NCBI GenBank assembly: GCA_012861695.1
Contig: JAAOOA010000399.1
Coordinates: 10,573,147-10,637,146 of the forward strand
Direction: 5' to 3'
Length of the DNA stretch: 64,000 bases
Source of the DNA: Trematomus loennbergii
Taxonomy: Eukaryota > Chordata > Actinopteri > Perciformes > Nototheniidae
Shown here: piece after piece, positions 1 through 14,000 of the stretch
How positions within the stretch are numbered: position 1 is the stretch's first letter
Layout of the letters: each line of letters opens with the position of its first letter
The notes under the pieces: model-generated
Databases searched by the model: none
What the model was told of the DNA's origin: nothing
Seen by the model: only the letters and a program-made list of their open reading frames with translations
Position numbers and translations under genes: made by a program

Positions 1-1914
1 GAGCGGGAGGCTTTCAAGAAGGCTAACCACCAGAACAAGCTGCTCCAACAGCAGCAAAATGAAGGCCTACACATCGCCATCAAAGTCACATCAGACATGA
101 GAAAGGGCTGCGACTTTGACGTGTTCGCCGTTGTCACAAACAACACGCAAAGCGACAAGAAGTGCCGACTGGTGTTTGGATCCTGTGCTGTGTCCTACAG
201 CGGACATATGGGAAATAATTGTGGTTTTAAAGATCTGCTCAATGTTGAGCTCTCCCCAGGAGCAGGTGAGGTGATGTAGTGTTTTTCATGTGAATGCTCT
301 ATACACTTGACTTTGCACTGTGAGTATTCAATAGATTGTGTGTTTTCTTCTAGAGAGGCGCGTCCCACTAAGACTGAACTACTCTAAGTACGGTGAGCAA
401 CTCACTGAGGACAACTTGATCCGCCTGGCAGTTCTGTTGATAGACTTCTCCAACAGTCAGGCAATGCTGGCTGTGAGAAACATTGTGCTGGAGAATCCTG
501 AAATCAAAGTCAGAGTGAGTATATGACCTGCAACTGGAGCTATACATTATGGACAACTTTTAAATAACAATGCCAAAAAAGTACATATATAATGTCCAAA
601 GTCAAAACAAGCCCTGCAAATGTATTAGAAAAGTGAAACAAAAGCAGGCCAGTTAATCACTAGGAATATAGGATTAGAGTATTGTATCAACAACACATGT
701 TCCCAAGTATGTATAAACCACGCTTTACCCAAGTAGGTAAAGTAAAGTAAAATAGTTTTCAACATATAGTGAGACTTTCACTCACTAAGTTCTTGTGCTC
801 TGCAGATCCTGGGTGAACCGAAGGAAGGAAGGAAGCTGGCTGCAGAGATCACCCTCAAAAACCCTCTTCCAGAGGCGCTGGAGAACTGCTGCTTCAGCAT
901 CGAAGGGTCCAACCTGACTTCGGGACAAGTCCTCTCTGAGAGGTTGTATGAGTTCCTTCTTACACAGATTGAAATCATTTTCTTTACTCATTAAAACCAA
1001 CCACTGACGTGTCATAAATGAGCAGATGTAACTGACCTTCCACTCTGCAGACACAAACATGTACACAGTCAATTATAAAAGAAAAATGTTCCCCAAGAAT
1101 GAAATCTGATAAACATTTACATTTAGTGACAGGACGCAGAGCAACCAGACTCATTCTGCCTCTTTTGCTATGACAACACATGGGCAACTTTTGACCTTTT
1201 CAAATCATATTTGTCTGTCGTGGAAATGTTTTTTTCCCATTCGACTTCCAAACTCTGAGATATGTGTTATTTTGTTTTATGATTTGTTCCCCCGCTCTTG
1301 GTGCAGCCTCCAGATGTGTGGCTGGATGTGCCTCTGTTTAGTCAGGACAGGAGCCCACTGCTAAAGAAAGAAGCAGAGGCTTAGTGGGGCCGAGACAAGT
1401 TTAAGAATGCTATAATATACTAGAGAAGAGGCCTTATTGTTCAAGTTTTTAATGACCTTTAGTCATTTACTGTATGCTAAGTTCATAAACTATAGCTCCA
1501 TTCCCATCATCTCCATACATAGTGTAAACTGTCATGAGTCGTTAATCAGTGGTAATTGATCGTCTAAACATTTATGCAATCAGAAGACTACGAAAAATGT
1601 CTCTCTCTAGTGTACGTGTCACAATCTTACTGTCTAAATATTTACCCTACAGGCTTGGCTCTTCAGTGGGACCTGGGGAGGATGCCAAGGTGAAAATATA
1701 CTTCACTCCCACCCACTCTGGGCTGAGAAAGCTGGTGGTCGACTTCGACAGCAACAAACTGTGTCACATCAAGGGCTACAGGAATGTCATTATCGGAAAA
1801 AATAAAGCCTTTACAGTCCATGAGATGGCCAGGCCGGCACTCTTTTGTCAACAGTTACTGCAAGCCTTTAGCCATCTAAAGATATGCAAATGCAACCTTT
1901 TTTGCACAGTTTGA
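1..1914 (+). CDS. tgm2: Transglutaminase 2-like, 3' part (last four coding exons)
   Basis: Calcium-dependent protein-glutamine gamma-glutamyltransferase that cross-links proteins; the TG2 class also binds GTP. Exons read 1-265 (5' end outside the window), 354-514, 806-942 and 1653-1914, all with GT/AG borders and compatible phases. The translation covers the end of the catalytic core and the two C-terminal beta-barrels. Recognisable TG2 stretches include KANHQNKL, DFDVFAVVTNNT, ERRVPLRLNYSKYGE, LENPEIKVRILGEPK, AAEITLKNPLP and LVVDFDSNKL...GYRNVIIGK. The catalytic Cys-His-Asp triad lies upstream, outside the window. Family members stop just after VIIG; here the frame runs on for about 37 more codons to a TGA at 1912-1914, through an AATAAA at 1801-1806. 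The neighbour vstm2l is convergent, as expected for a TGM2 locus. Family assignment is firm; the paralogue (tgm2a, tgm2b or tgm2-like) cannot be set from this part. Confidence 0.93.
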
Positions 1915-2352
1915 AAACAAAAAGCTTTTCTATTCAAATACTTTATAATCTCACTGTTTAGTCCAAAATGCTTAATGTATATTTTTCTGAGCCAGATATT
2001 TTAGTGACAACGCTTTATGCTCATTAAGGCTTATTAAATCTGTGCATGCTAAAATGTTGACAGAATATATACTGTGATCTGAATGAATAGTTAGTCACTT
2101 TAGTACTATGTTTTATTTTTATACCTTTTCATTGCTACAATTAAAAGAGTTGTTTCACCCTTGCATCAAAGCAATGTGTTTTTCGTTTTTTTCAGCTTCG
2201 CCTTTCACCATATGGGTATAGTACTGACATCCTATAGTAATTAAAAACAAATGTCTGTCTATAAAATGTAGACCCGTGGATGCTTTAGGTGATCTGTCTT
2301 CTGCATGGTACGCTGCAGTAATATAACCATTTCCACTGCTCTTCCTTTAGAC
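1915..2352. other. Spacer downstream of tgm2
   Basis: AT-rich, non-coding, presumably tgm2 3' UTR and flank. An ATTAAA near 2141 could serve as a polyA signal for the extended reading frame. Nothing else is recognised. Confidence 0.5.
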
Positions 2353-2784
2353 CAGGGGTGTCAAACTCAAGGCCCGGGGGCCAAATCCGGCCCACGACTT
2401 CATTTTATGTAGCCCGCAAGAGCTTGCAAAGAATATACTACGTTTATTATACGGTTACATGCCACTTTACAGAATCAGGTTGCCCATAAACTACCTGTCC
2501 CACAATGCATCTCGTTTTGTGACATGCACACACTGAAGAGACTTGCAATTATTTGCCCTGGACTTCTGCTTTCAGACGTAGTTAATTACTAAGTTATTAT
2601 CCTATCCGATAATAATCCAATTCAGAGGATATATTACATTACAATATATTACATTACAATATAATACATTATTTTATATATATATTATATATTTATATAT
2701 GTATATTTTATAGTTACAACCGGCCCTTTGAGTGCAACCATAATGCTAATGTGGCCCGCGATGAAATTGAGTTTGACACCCCTG
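2353..2784. mobile_element. hAT-like non-autonomous element, copy 1
   Basis: Starts CAGGGGTGTCAAACTCAAGG and ends GAGTTTGACACCCCTG, forming terminal inverted repeats, and is flanked by a perfect 8-bp duplication CTTTAGAC (2345-2352 and 2785-2792). CAGGGGTG termini with 8-bp duplications are the hAT hallmark. There is no transposase, so it is a 432-bp MITE. Internally it is AT-rich between two GGCCC-rich ends. A related copy lies at 45467-45814. Confidence 0.88.
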
Positions 2785-2792
2785 CTTTAGAC

Positions 2793-4697
2793 TATAACAA
2801 CAACACACCAACTTTTACAAGACATTTACTTCTACCATTCATATGGGCATGTGTGTGGGCATGCAAGTATGCATGTGTTATTCATTTTCCTAATGTTAGA
2901 GAAAGTGCTGCTCTCTCCTGGTCACAAACAGTAATTGCAATGGTTAAAAAAAAGCCAGACAGCTACTTTTTGTGCGGCATGCTGCTGGCTGCCAAAAGAA
3001 AATACTATTTTAACAGGATGTGTAGTGAAGTAAAAAGTACAATATAAACACAAAATAACCATCGTTTTAGCCTTCTCCAGTGAATACAAGTAATTACCTC
3101 TTTGATCTATGTTTGGCACTTTGGCAGGTACTGCAGTTAATATTCAGGACACATAAGGGTCAACCGACTGGTTAGTTTGTGCCGCCGAAGCACATATTTC
3201 CTCTACAGAGAACAAGGCTTACCCACTCTCTTAGAAACATCTATGATGTGCAGTATTTATAAGTAAGAGACTGAATATCAGCAAGAAGGATCCTGGTAAA
3301 GTAAGTTTTACTGAGTTTCAGCACTCCGTCTGTGAAACTCAGTAAGTCGACTTGAGTGAATGTTTATCAAATATCAAATATCCAAACTAAAAGCCTTAAA
3401 CAGACAGCTCTAACGCGTTTTACTCACAGTTGGACAGTCGGACCAACCTCCGTTGGTGTGTGTTGATATTTTTCTATGCGTTAAAATAAACTTTTCACAC
3501 ATTCAACAAAGAAAACAGGCCTTTACAATAGTCAAAACAAATAAAACAAGAGGCAAAACTCAAATAAAAATAATGAACAACTTAGGTGGTCCTTCTTTCT
3601 TTCTTTTTTTCTTTGTATTGGCTTGTATAACTTTAACGATTAAAAACTGTGCCTCGACGGCGTCTGAACACAGGTGGCCCATTTACAGGCTGGCGCTGTG
3701 GGAATTATAGTCCTTTATACCATCTTGACTACAGATCACAATTAGATGGCCCTTTTTGTAAAACAAAATACTGGCTCTAATACTAAGAACAACGAGTTAA
3801 AATCACTCGCGCGAACAAGTAATTTCAAATGAATGTATTTAACAGAACAAATACCGAACAGCAGCACTAACAGTAGAACAAACACAGTTAAAAGGAGAAT
3901 GTGACTCGGATGACAAACTCATTAAAGTTTAGACAAAAGGAGATATTAACACACATTGTGTTTCTTGAGTCATTTGTTTAAGCAGCACAGTAAACTTTAT
4001 TTTATGAATACATTACAAGTCTACAGTGCTAAGATTTGAATATACATAAGAATTAATACATTATTTGATGTGATGAAGGCATACATTTTTATTTTGACAA
4101 ACATTATAGTCGTGGTTTAGAAAGCTTAATACAGATACTGCTTTAACAAAGATCACATGAATAAAACAAAGCACTTTGAAATGTTCTCAGATAAATGAAA
4201 GAAAGCTTGATATATTCTTTATTTCTTAGAAAGCATTAACATTAAAATACTGCAACCTTTGGCATATGTTTTGGTAAAAGACAGTAGAATGGGGGAATTA
4301 TCTGTGTTGTGTCTGTATCCCCTTTTCATTTTTATGATATTGATGATAATTCTGACTCTCCTCTGCAGTTTTGGATTGTGAGGAAAACTACAGTTGAGTG
4401 AGTCGAAAAATACAAATAACAAAAACAAATGTTCTGTAATTACAGCCTTACTTTCACTATAACACAAACCTAATGCAAGAGAAAAAAAAACTGAGAAAAT
4501 AACAAAGCAAAGAAAAACACATTTATATGTACACTAAATCAAATGGTGCCCTCTATTGGCATTCAACAGCATTGGCAATCTGAACAGCAATATTAAAGAT
4601 GGACAAACAAACGCTGAAACACAAAGGTCCAGTCAGTGATGACGGGTGTTTTGATGACAGTCCCTCTGTAGAGATAAGTCATGAACATGCAGACCCT
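2793..4697. other. Intergenic region between convergent tgm2 and vstm2l
   Basis: No supported gene. Mostly AT-rich single-copy-looking sequence; the part below about 4700 should include the vstm2l 3' UTR. Short reading frames here resemble no family I know. Confidence 0.5.
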
Positions 4698-5006
4698 CTA
4701 CAGCCCACAGCTCTCACTGCAGTCAGTGGGGCTGTCAGCTGATCTCCTCTTCAGTTCCCTGCCCTCTGTCTGGTGGTGGGGGTGTGGCTGGCTCCCATGT
4801 GACCTCTGCCCTTTCTCCTGCCTCTTGACCTCTTCAGACCCCTGACTGCTCCCAGGCTCCACACGGAGGAAGGCGCGAACACGGTGTTGCTGCGCCACAG
4901 GGCCGCTGAAGTCGATGACTCGACACTCGTACGTGCCCTCGTCTGACGGCTTGACACTGGAGAGACGGAGCTTGTGGGAGATGTTGCTGCCGGCCACTTT
5001 TACCAC
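4698..5006 (-). CDS. vstm2l: vstm2l exon 4 (end of V-set domain, tail, stop)
   Basis: Begins after a CATTAG acceptor with VVKVAGSNISHKLRLS, carries the second Ig cysteine in DEGTYECRVIDFS, then a basic, Gln/His-rich tail with a KRRSAD cluster and a final CSESCGL; stop TAG at 4700-4698. Candidate polyA signals (AATAAA on the minus strand) lie at 4223-4218 and 4001-3996, implying a 3' UTR of about 0.5-0.7 kb. Confidence 0.94.
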   Translation of the reverse strand: MVKVAGSNISHKLRLSSVKPSDEGTYECRVIDFSGPVAQQHRVRAFLRVEPGSSQGSEEVKRQEKGQRSHGSQPHPHHQTEGRELKRRSADSPTDCSESCGL

Positions 5007-8000
5007 CTAATGGGGACACAATATGATGTATTCTTATTTGAAGCCATATGGTAAACACACAGTATAACATAATTTTAATTTTAATTATGGTAACAATAAT
5101 ACTTCACCCCCAAAATTACGTTTACTAATTACTTTCACAGTGTTACTGTACCTTGATTTCTTGAAGAGTTCACAGAATCCAGAATCAGAGAAAAGTCTCG
5201 ATGAACTGAATTTAATGTGTACTAGCATATCAAACACCCACAAAACTTGTGCAGTGTAATCCAAATGTAATTTATCCAGTCATTCAGTACTGACAAAACA
5301 CATGGATTTTCACTAAAACCTTACTTTTTATAACACTACTAAAACACTGCTTGCATAAATAAGTAGACCGAGTGTGAAACTGTTGATGAAAGTAAGGTTG
5401 GAGAAAAAATACAGGGTTTTGGATGTAAAATAACACAAATAGGAGTCATTATACTGCACAAGTTGTGTGAGAGTTCATAATAGACTTTTTGATGTATTAT
5501 TGAACAAACATGTTCTCTGTTTTTGATTCTATGTTCACAATGCGGGGTGACAAGTTTTTTGGGGCGAGTTGATATATCAATTTGGGGATGAAGTATTCAT
5601 TTAAGCTTTACAGAGTCACCGATACATTTATAATATAAAGATATCTTACACAATCTTGGATGTTGTTTATATTCATTATTTGAACAATAATAATATTTGT
5701 GCTTTATGCTTGTTGACAGTTTATGCAGACTTACACTTATTTTGGTGGCATCTTTGGAAGTTTCTTCCAGCGGTACAACCTGCACAGAAGTATGGATGAA
5801 GCGTTAGCAACAGAGAGTCGCACATCTCTAAAAACCTTTCATGCTAAAAATGACTCATTTCATCGACTTACAACAGCAAAACATCGCAGAGGAAAACATG
5901 TTTTGATGTTTTCAACAGCCTTTCCTTAAAGCTTCCTTGTAGTTACCATTATTTTCCTGCTAGTTGAGATGTATGTATTTGTGTGTGTGGGTACGCATGC
6001 TTATAAGTGCTTGTTTAAATGTGTGTGTATATGAACAGACAGCACTGAGCACGTAATCCTCTGAGCAGGAGAGTGTGTGTGAATGTGTATGCAGAGGCAC
6101 AGAGGTATTCTTCTGGGCATAGGTATGAATAATGCATGCAGCAGACTGAGATTTGGAAAATATATTTCTTTCTCAGTGCCAATTATAGTGTCTAGAGGCA
6201 CAACAGGGAAGCCTGAGTTTCCCCGTGGTGGGAGAGTCAACCTGTCCCCCTGGTGCTGGCAAATGCTAATCAGTAATTATACCTTCGTTTCCATGCAAGA
6301 GGGTTTCTTCCACCGCTATGTCTATTATTGCATTTCTCTCTGCCTGATATACAGTAAGCTTAGTGTGCAGTCTGTCTAAGTTTAAATCCGAAAAAGTGAA
6401 CTGTGAAATTGGAAAACCAAAACTACATTTTTACACTAAAAGGTTCACATTTTGGATAACCAAAAAATGGGATGAGTAAAGTACAACAGCATAATACATA
6501 AAATGTACATTTAATGTTTTATGTAAGTATATGTCATAATAATGTGTAGACAAAATTAAAGATGTTATTTTTGTTTTACTAGAATTCTTGCCATCTTTGT
6601 GATGTATATACAACAGTGTACTGTAATCCAAATGACAGAAGCTAACATATTTTATATGTTTATTTATTATATTTAGCTAACAATCTTCATAAAATTTTTT
6701 CATTTCTTTTAGCTTACTATTCTGCATGGCTGCCAATAGTTTTAATGCTTTATTAATTGAAACACATTGCGTTAAAAACTAGGGTAATTGCTGTTTTTTA
6801 AGTGTAGTAAAGATCACAGTTTTTTAAACCTTGACTTAAATATGTATGTATCTGTTTCCCCTCACAGCTTACATCATTTGTGATCTTCGCAGGCTTCTGT
6901 TTCCAGTCTCTCCGGTCCTTAATGTACCACCACTGGATCTCCAGGGAGTAGGAGGGAGAGCCTGTCCCACGGAAGGAACAAGCCATCTCTACATCCTCCC
7001 CGCTCTGCGTCCTGATGTCATGTGGCACCTCTGTAAATAGAGCTGCAAGAGAGAATAAAAGGACATACGTTTAGGGGAAAGGATTGGCTTAAGACACCCT
7101 TAAAATGACAGAGACACATCCTCAAGAATTCTATTTCTCAGGGAGCTCAGCGTCAACATTTCACCGCTTCATCACACTAAAGCGAGGGAAAAACTGTGAC
7201 ACGCTGGTACAAATTGTTGGTAGCCAAATAAATACAGAAATGAGAAATTCTGAGCGATGGTATTGACTCAACAAACCGTTGCTAATTGTGAGATGAGAGC
7301 TTTTGCTCACTTCAATGGGCTGTTTTTGGGTGTGATCCATTATGCATCTGCAGTTATGTAGCTTTCTTTTCTCTGGAGCTCAACTGTCAAGAATGTTACA
7401 TAAAGCTGTAACATCGACAGCGAGCTGAACAAGTGTGCCTGTACCAATTTGGAACTGTCAAAACACCTCAATCCCACACACATACTGTAATACCACCATG
7501 CATCTTTCTCTATAAATACACCCTAAGCTGGTAAAAATTCATAGTTAAATACACCAAGAAACAAAAAATAACGAATGGAAAAATGAATCAAGTTATTAAA
7601 TGGATTAAACTACAGTATGACTAAATTCAAAATGGATGGCGTGTGTTCTTCTCCAGAAACCTTTTATTTCCTTAAAGGGGACCTATCATGCAAAATGCAC
7701 TTTTGTACGTCTTTTATACATGAATATGTGTCCCCGGTGTTTCAGGGAACTCACCAAGTGTCAGAAAACACAACCCTCTCTCTTTTCCTCCATACCCAAA
7801 TCTCTAAAAAAGGGGCTGCAACGGATCTGATAAAAACTGATCCAGATTTGAACACTGTCCTGACGTCAGGACGGTGGCGCCACGGCTATTGGGCCAACTC
7901 CACCAATCAGGAGGAGACAACCACGGCATTGCCGTTCGAAAGCGCTGGAGACGCTGTAGTACATATGCCAGGCCTCTAGATGGTGCTGTTGCTCACAGAA

Positions 8001-11000
8001 TCAACCCTTGCAAAAACAGAGCTAACATTTTTCAAATTGAGCAAAATGAGGCATGGCTAAAATGCATGATCTGTTTGGTATTTTGAAAAAAAAAAAGTAT
8101 AAATATGCCTTATATAGGTATGGTCCTACACTATATTATTCAAATATAGCATGATAGGTCCACTTTAAAGGTAGGGTAGGTAAGTTTGAGAAACCGGCTC
8201 GAGATCGCTAGAATTTGAAAATACACAACCGGAGAAAATCTGCCACTTCCTTACAGAGCCCCTCCTCCAACACACACGAACGCGCACATGACCAATGAGG
8301 GCACGAGATAAGTTTGTGCACAGATGGAAGGCTGACAGGCAGGTAGGGCATCCAGTTATTTTAGCCGGGCCGGCTAAAATGATTGGTCGTGCTTTTTACA
8401 GTACTACGGCTTCCACAGATGATATTTTTTTATGGATTTTTTGTCAAAGCACTTAAGATATTCATTGCTATCGGGATGTTAAGAGCATTCCATGGAATAT
8501 AACAAAAAGTGTATCTCGAGCCGGTTTCTCAAACTTACCTACCCTAACTTTAATGTACAGCGCTAGTTTAAAATTCAACCTGAGAACTATAGAAAAGGAT
8601 TTTAAGAGCTTCAAATTATTACAAGTTATAAATCCATACACAATTATATATTTACAATACTCTATATAAAGCTAGATACAGGCATTAAATATAAAAATAA
8701 ATATATTTTATATCTCTATTTTAGCTTTGCTCTTTTGTCAAATGAACTTTTACTAGATAGATAGATAGATAGATAGATATAATGTATACTTTATTTATCC
8801 CAAAATTAGGAAATTATTTTGTTCCAGCATGCCGTGTGAAGCATTACACAAGTCAAAATGTTCAAAAGATACAACAATATACAAATATTATTGTCCTTAA
8901 ATTTAAAATGAAATCAAATGAAATCAAATGAAATCAAGTTTTATTTATATAGCACATTTTTCAACGATTTTTGGTCGAGCCAAAGTGCTGTACATATAAT
9001 AAAAATACCCTACAGTAAAGACACTTTACAGCAAATACAACAGCACAGTTTGTTCAGAATATCAGTATGAGAAAAACAACGCCCTCTGTCCTTATGAAAT
9101 CAACATTAGACTCAAGTAAATATAGTAAGAATAAAAAAAAGAAATAAAAAAGAGCTTCACAAAGAATCAATTCAAACATGACGTTAAAGTTATATCACCA
9201 TGAAGTGTAACCTTAGTAGAGTCAGTTTATTCATACAGTGTTAACCATTCTAATTATATTAAAGTTAATAAAGTAGTGGGAAATATTATGCACATAAACC
9301 ATAGGAGATGTTCATTGATTTAATGTAAATGTGCAATCTCACACAGCATTCTCACAGCCACCTAATCCACTCCCTTCATCTCAATCATTCCTCTCTCTCA
9401 GGCTCACTGATTGAATTGATTTTATATGAGCATATTTAAAATATATTACAGGAATGAGAGTGCTGAACGCGGGCATTTCTGTCTGTAAAGAAAAAGAGAA
9501 GTAGCTATTTTGTAGGAAATGTAAACCTTCAGTATTTTCTCTTGCCGTCCTTTTTGGTCTATTTAGTATAAGCCCTTGTAGCTTGTGTATGTTTCAATGT
9601 ACTCAATCAGTTTTCAAGAAAAACTGTAGCTGCAACAACGTAAAACAATACATCTCAGTGTGACAAACTAAACCACAGATAAAGATACAATATACAATAT
9701 GCACGTGCTCCATATTAAATATCCACATCATTTTTGGTTGAAGAGAACAAATGTATTCCTCTATAATTCTTACTGATTGTATTGTAGGAACAGTTCAAGG
9801 AATAAAAAGGTCACACATAATAAAAAAGTGTCATAAGAATCTGTCTGATCTATGTATAGGTAATAATCTACCTCTCATCCACAGAATAATTCTCTTTCAG
9901 AGAGAAAGAAAATATGTAGACCAGGTTAGCAAAGGGAGAAGTCAGTGATGGATCTGAAATTGACATTCTTTCCGCTCAGGACAAAGGGGACATTTTGAGG
10001 AGAAAGGTGAAGAATAGAGTATGGGTGTCCGGGCCCTCAGGATTTGTGCCTTATGCACCGCTGCTTTTGGCCAGGCAGTGGCCTCATTTGTGAGGAAGAG
10101 ACGTACTGCAGGGATGGAGCCGTACAGGGGCCAAGAAGGGTAGAGGAAAACGAAGAAAAGAAGGACAATGGCGTCGGTGAACTGAGACGAGTGTGTCCAG
10201 AATAAAGAGATGAAAAGGATCTGGGAACAACGTTTAAAGAAAGTGATAATAAATGCAGCTGTGAACCAGAGTGGTGATATCATACACACAGGCAGTGATA
10301 AGAAGTGAATGGGACCTTTAGGAAGGACTGTCAGTGTAGGAGTGACATATGGAAAGGTACGAAGAGAAGCATATAAAAGTCCTGCAGAGAGCATCAGTGA
10401 AAGCTCTCCAACTGTTGGCTCTGCTGAGACCTGCAGCGACATACTATAAGTAGTGAAATACTCTACCCACTTGACAAGATACTTAGTTCTCTTTTGAAAG
10501 TTACAATAGCCTGCGCAATGCTATTTTGTGTAAATGTGTTATTCTTCAGCAGAGAGATAAACAAGCTGGCTAAATTATAGCCCTAAAAAACTAAATGTAT
10601 TTTTAGTTAGGATTTAAATCTGTGAAATGTTTCCCTCACTCCTTTCTTTTGTCATGGCAACATAAATGTCCATTACGTATGAGCACACAGCACTTAACGG
10701 TGTAAAAACAGTGCACTCAAGACACTTGAGAATAATTTGTTCTTTTCCTTTCCTCTCCAGCTCTCCCCTCTTATGCAAATACTCCTGAGAGAGAAAAGTA
10801 TCAGGTGATAAAGGAAACATTTCAAATCGAACTCAGTCTACCTTATTGTGTTATGTTCAATCTCTTTATGAGTTCTTATTAAAGGACTATACAAATTAAG
10901 TTATGTTAAATTAAGAGAAAACTTGATGCTGCTATCAAAGTGAAAGCTATATACAGAAACAATATATTTTCAGAGCATGACATTTCATAGTTTATTTTTG

Positions 11001-14000
11001 AAAAAATCTGTTACATTTTATTTGTGTAATAGTATGAGATTATGGGCTGAAACATTTTGTTTTGACCTATAGTAGAATATTTACAATATATTGGTATACA
11101 TTTATATTTAGTCTGACAGGTAAAACAATCCATAATAGTTTGAGCTGTATTTAAATACATACATTTATTGTTGTTAATGAGAAAAAAATATATACATTTT
11201 TTCTCATTTTCTCAGCTCTATGGAAAGCGTGATTCTACTGAACAGTGGGACATCATTTCCGGGACAATTTCCTGGAGCACTAACTATTCAATACATGTAT
11301 TGTAGACCGTAATCACAGTTTGCATAATGATTCACTTTAATCTGATGATGCGTGTCTCTCCTGATGGCAGAAAAGTCTTTCAGAATACAAAGCAACACAA
11401 TCAACAGAACATGTCCAAGACATTTACTGTAGAAAGCCTCTGAGAAAAAGCTCCAATGTCTTCCAGAAATGTAAAGAATCCAGAAATCAAACTCTAGTGT
11501 AATCTTTAAAAAAGGAAGGAGATCACAGTAGTTATTTCAGAAACAGCTACACACTGCTGCAATTTATAATGTGCTAATTGTTTCAATTTATTTTAGTCTG
11601 AAAAAGGATCCTGAAAGAGGTAAAAAGCGGATTGGATTTGTGTCTGAATACATATTTCCATATAATCTCAACATTTTCTTTGTATTTTTTCACGAGTGAC
11701 TCTTCTGTCTATAACATCATACTTACTGGCATTTGAAGAAACCACTAAACAGAGAATACAACTCAACATGTTACTCAAGAGGTGCTACGTTATTATATTT
11801 CATAGAATATTTTATTCCTCCTACTATTGCACTCAACAACCTGCCCCCCTCCTACCTCACCAAGAGGACCAAGCACCAACCGATCTCCCCACCTTCAAAA
11901 CACTGACCAAAACTCACCTTTACAGACTGGTTTTTAACTTGCGATTAATTTTGTGTAATTGTGTCAAATATAATTATATTAGCTTGATTTTTATATTTTC
12001 TTTATTATAACTGCAAAGTGTCTTTGAGCACCTGTAGAAGCATTTGATAAATGCATGTATAATGTCTTACTCTACAGCAGACTTCTTATTATTCAAGACT
12101 CCCGGATGCATGATGAAGATCACAGAGGGTATACAAAACGCATCACATTGCATGGTAACGATGTGTGTTCAACATATGGTGCCAGCGCTAAAGCCTGGAA
12201 AAGCTGAGAACTTCACTGTGCATAAAATGTATGAGCAGAACAACAGAGGGTGGCGTTCAATCATCTGAGTTTTCTTAGTATTCGAAGCAGTGGCTGGCAC
12301 TTTCTTTGGTCCTGAAGATACAGTATCAACAGCCAGAGGCAGAGCACAGGCGGCAGCATCTGTCACTTTGAACAGGCTGTGTTCCCACAGAGTAAAAGAT
12401 CTGTGTGGGACACACAGAGAAAAGACAGAGAACGATACTATATCAAAAGCAATACCTCCCTCATAAATCATTGTTAGGTACTGCTGAAATGAGATCTTAA
12501 TACTTAATTGAATGAATTATAATTCCATTATAAATTGATCATTGCGTCAACCCCTCGATTAAAACAGCGACTGTCAAATATAGTTAAATATCATAGCAAC
12601 TGTAACAGACCTGTCGTGCTTTGGATTTCTTCACAGCAAGCGGTGTGTATGTGGATGTAGTAAAAGTGATACTGAACCAAAAAAAAAACAAGAGCAAATA
12701 AGTTTCATAAAGAATGTGTATCTATGCTAACATGAGGTGCAACCAATACTGGATTTGTGTATGCAGATACTGCTATTGGTATATTGAGAATTCAGAAATT
12801 CAATACTTTTAAAAACATAAACACATAAAAAAAGTTGACCGGCTCCCTTAGAATTATCTTTGTGATGAAATGGGACCAAGATATAAAAGAAGAAGGGAAT
12901 TTGACAGTGAAGCTATACCTTATTCAAAATCCTCTTTGAAAATAAAATGAGCTAAAGACAGCTGATTTTAACCAAATAATGAAACAGCTAAGGCTACTTA
13001 GCTAGCGGAAGATAATAAAATCTGCTGGTTAAAATTGTAATTTCATTTTAAATGGTTCCTATGATAAAAATGAGAGGCCTGTCTTTGTCTACTTGTGTCT
13101 GAAATGTGTCTCTATTTTTGATAGTTACAGTTTAACTACAACACAAGATTGCGACACTCGTGTAAGACTTGCTACTTACAGTATTATCTCTTTGTCTATC
13201 ACTATTTTACTTGAAAACTGACTTAAATAGTAATTGATAGTGATTTCACAATATTTTAATTTTATTTTTTGAAAACGTATTCTTCTAAAATCTACCCATG
13301 CCAACCTTTTAAAATATTAAACAGTCCTTTCCTTACAACCAAAGTAGAATATATCAGAGTGGTGAAGCTGAGTCTCCACAGCCATTTGAAACCACAATGT
13401 GTGAAGTCAAAGTCAAATCAAGGAGAGAGGAGCACAGGGAGTCCTCAAATACACTCAAGAGTGCAGACAGAGCTACAGCCGGACCGGCTCAGAGCTGCAA
13501 GGTGATCGCTGCACTTTCCTATTTACCCAGCCAACTAATAAGACCCCAATTCTGCAAGCGAAAGATTTTTCTCAATTTCCCCTTATTTCTTTCTCTTGTT
13601 TAAATCCTTTCTTAGCTCTCTCTCTCTCCAGCTCTATAACATCTCCCCAAATCTCCCCATTTTGTTGTTGACAGTGCTCGACTTTCTACCCATTAGAAGT
13701 CCCTTCTACCACTCAGGCCTCTTCTGTACTCTCACCTTCCTTCCTCCTTTAATTCAGTTCCCCTCCTCACTTTCTCCTCCTCTCCTCCTCTCTGTGGCTC
13801 TCCTGCTGAATGGGCAATCTGTGTCTGTTGGCTCTCTGGTGTGTGGCATAAAGAGATGCTTCCAACTCTCGCTACATCTCCTGGAGCTTTGCCTACCGGC
13901 TCTGGCAGGTGTTCAGCATCCTGGGAGACATACCCTGTGTGTGTGTCTCACTGTGTGTGATGCCCTGTGGCTTGTAGTTAGAATACAGTGTATGTGTGTG

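Noticed and set aside
7617..7979. Similar open frames in four places (also 29452-29820, 43243-43641)
   Set aside because: They are the shared internal sequence of MITE family A, not a host gene family; frames are broken differently between copies.
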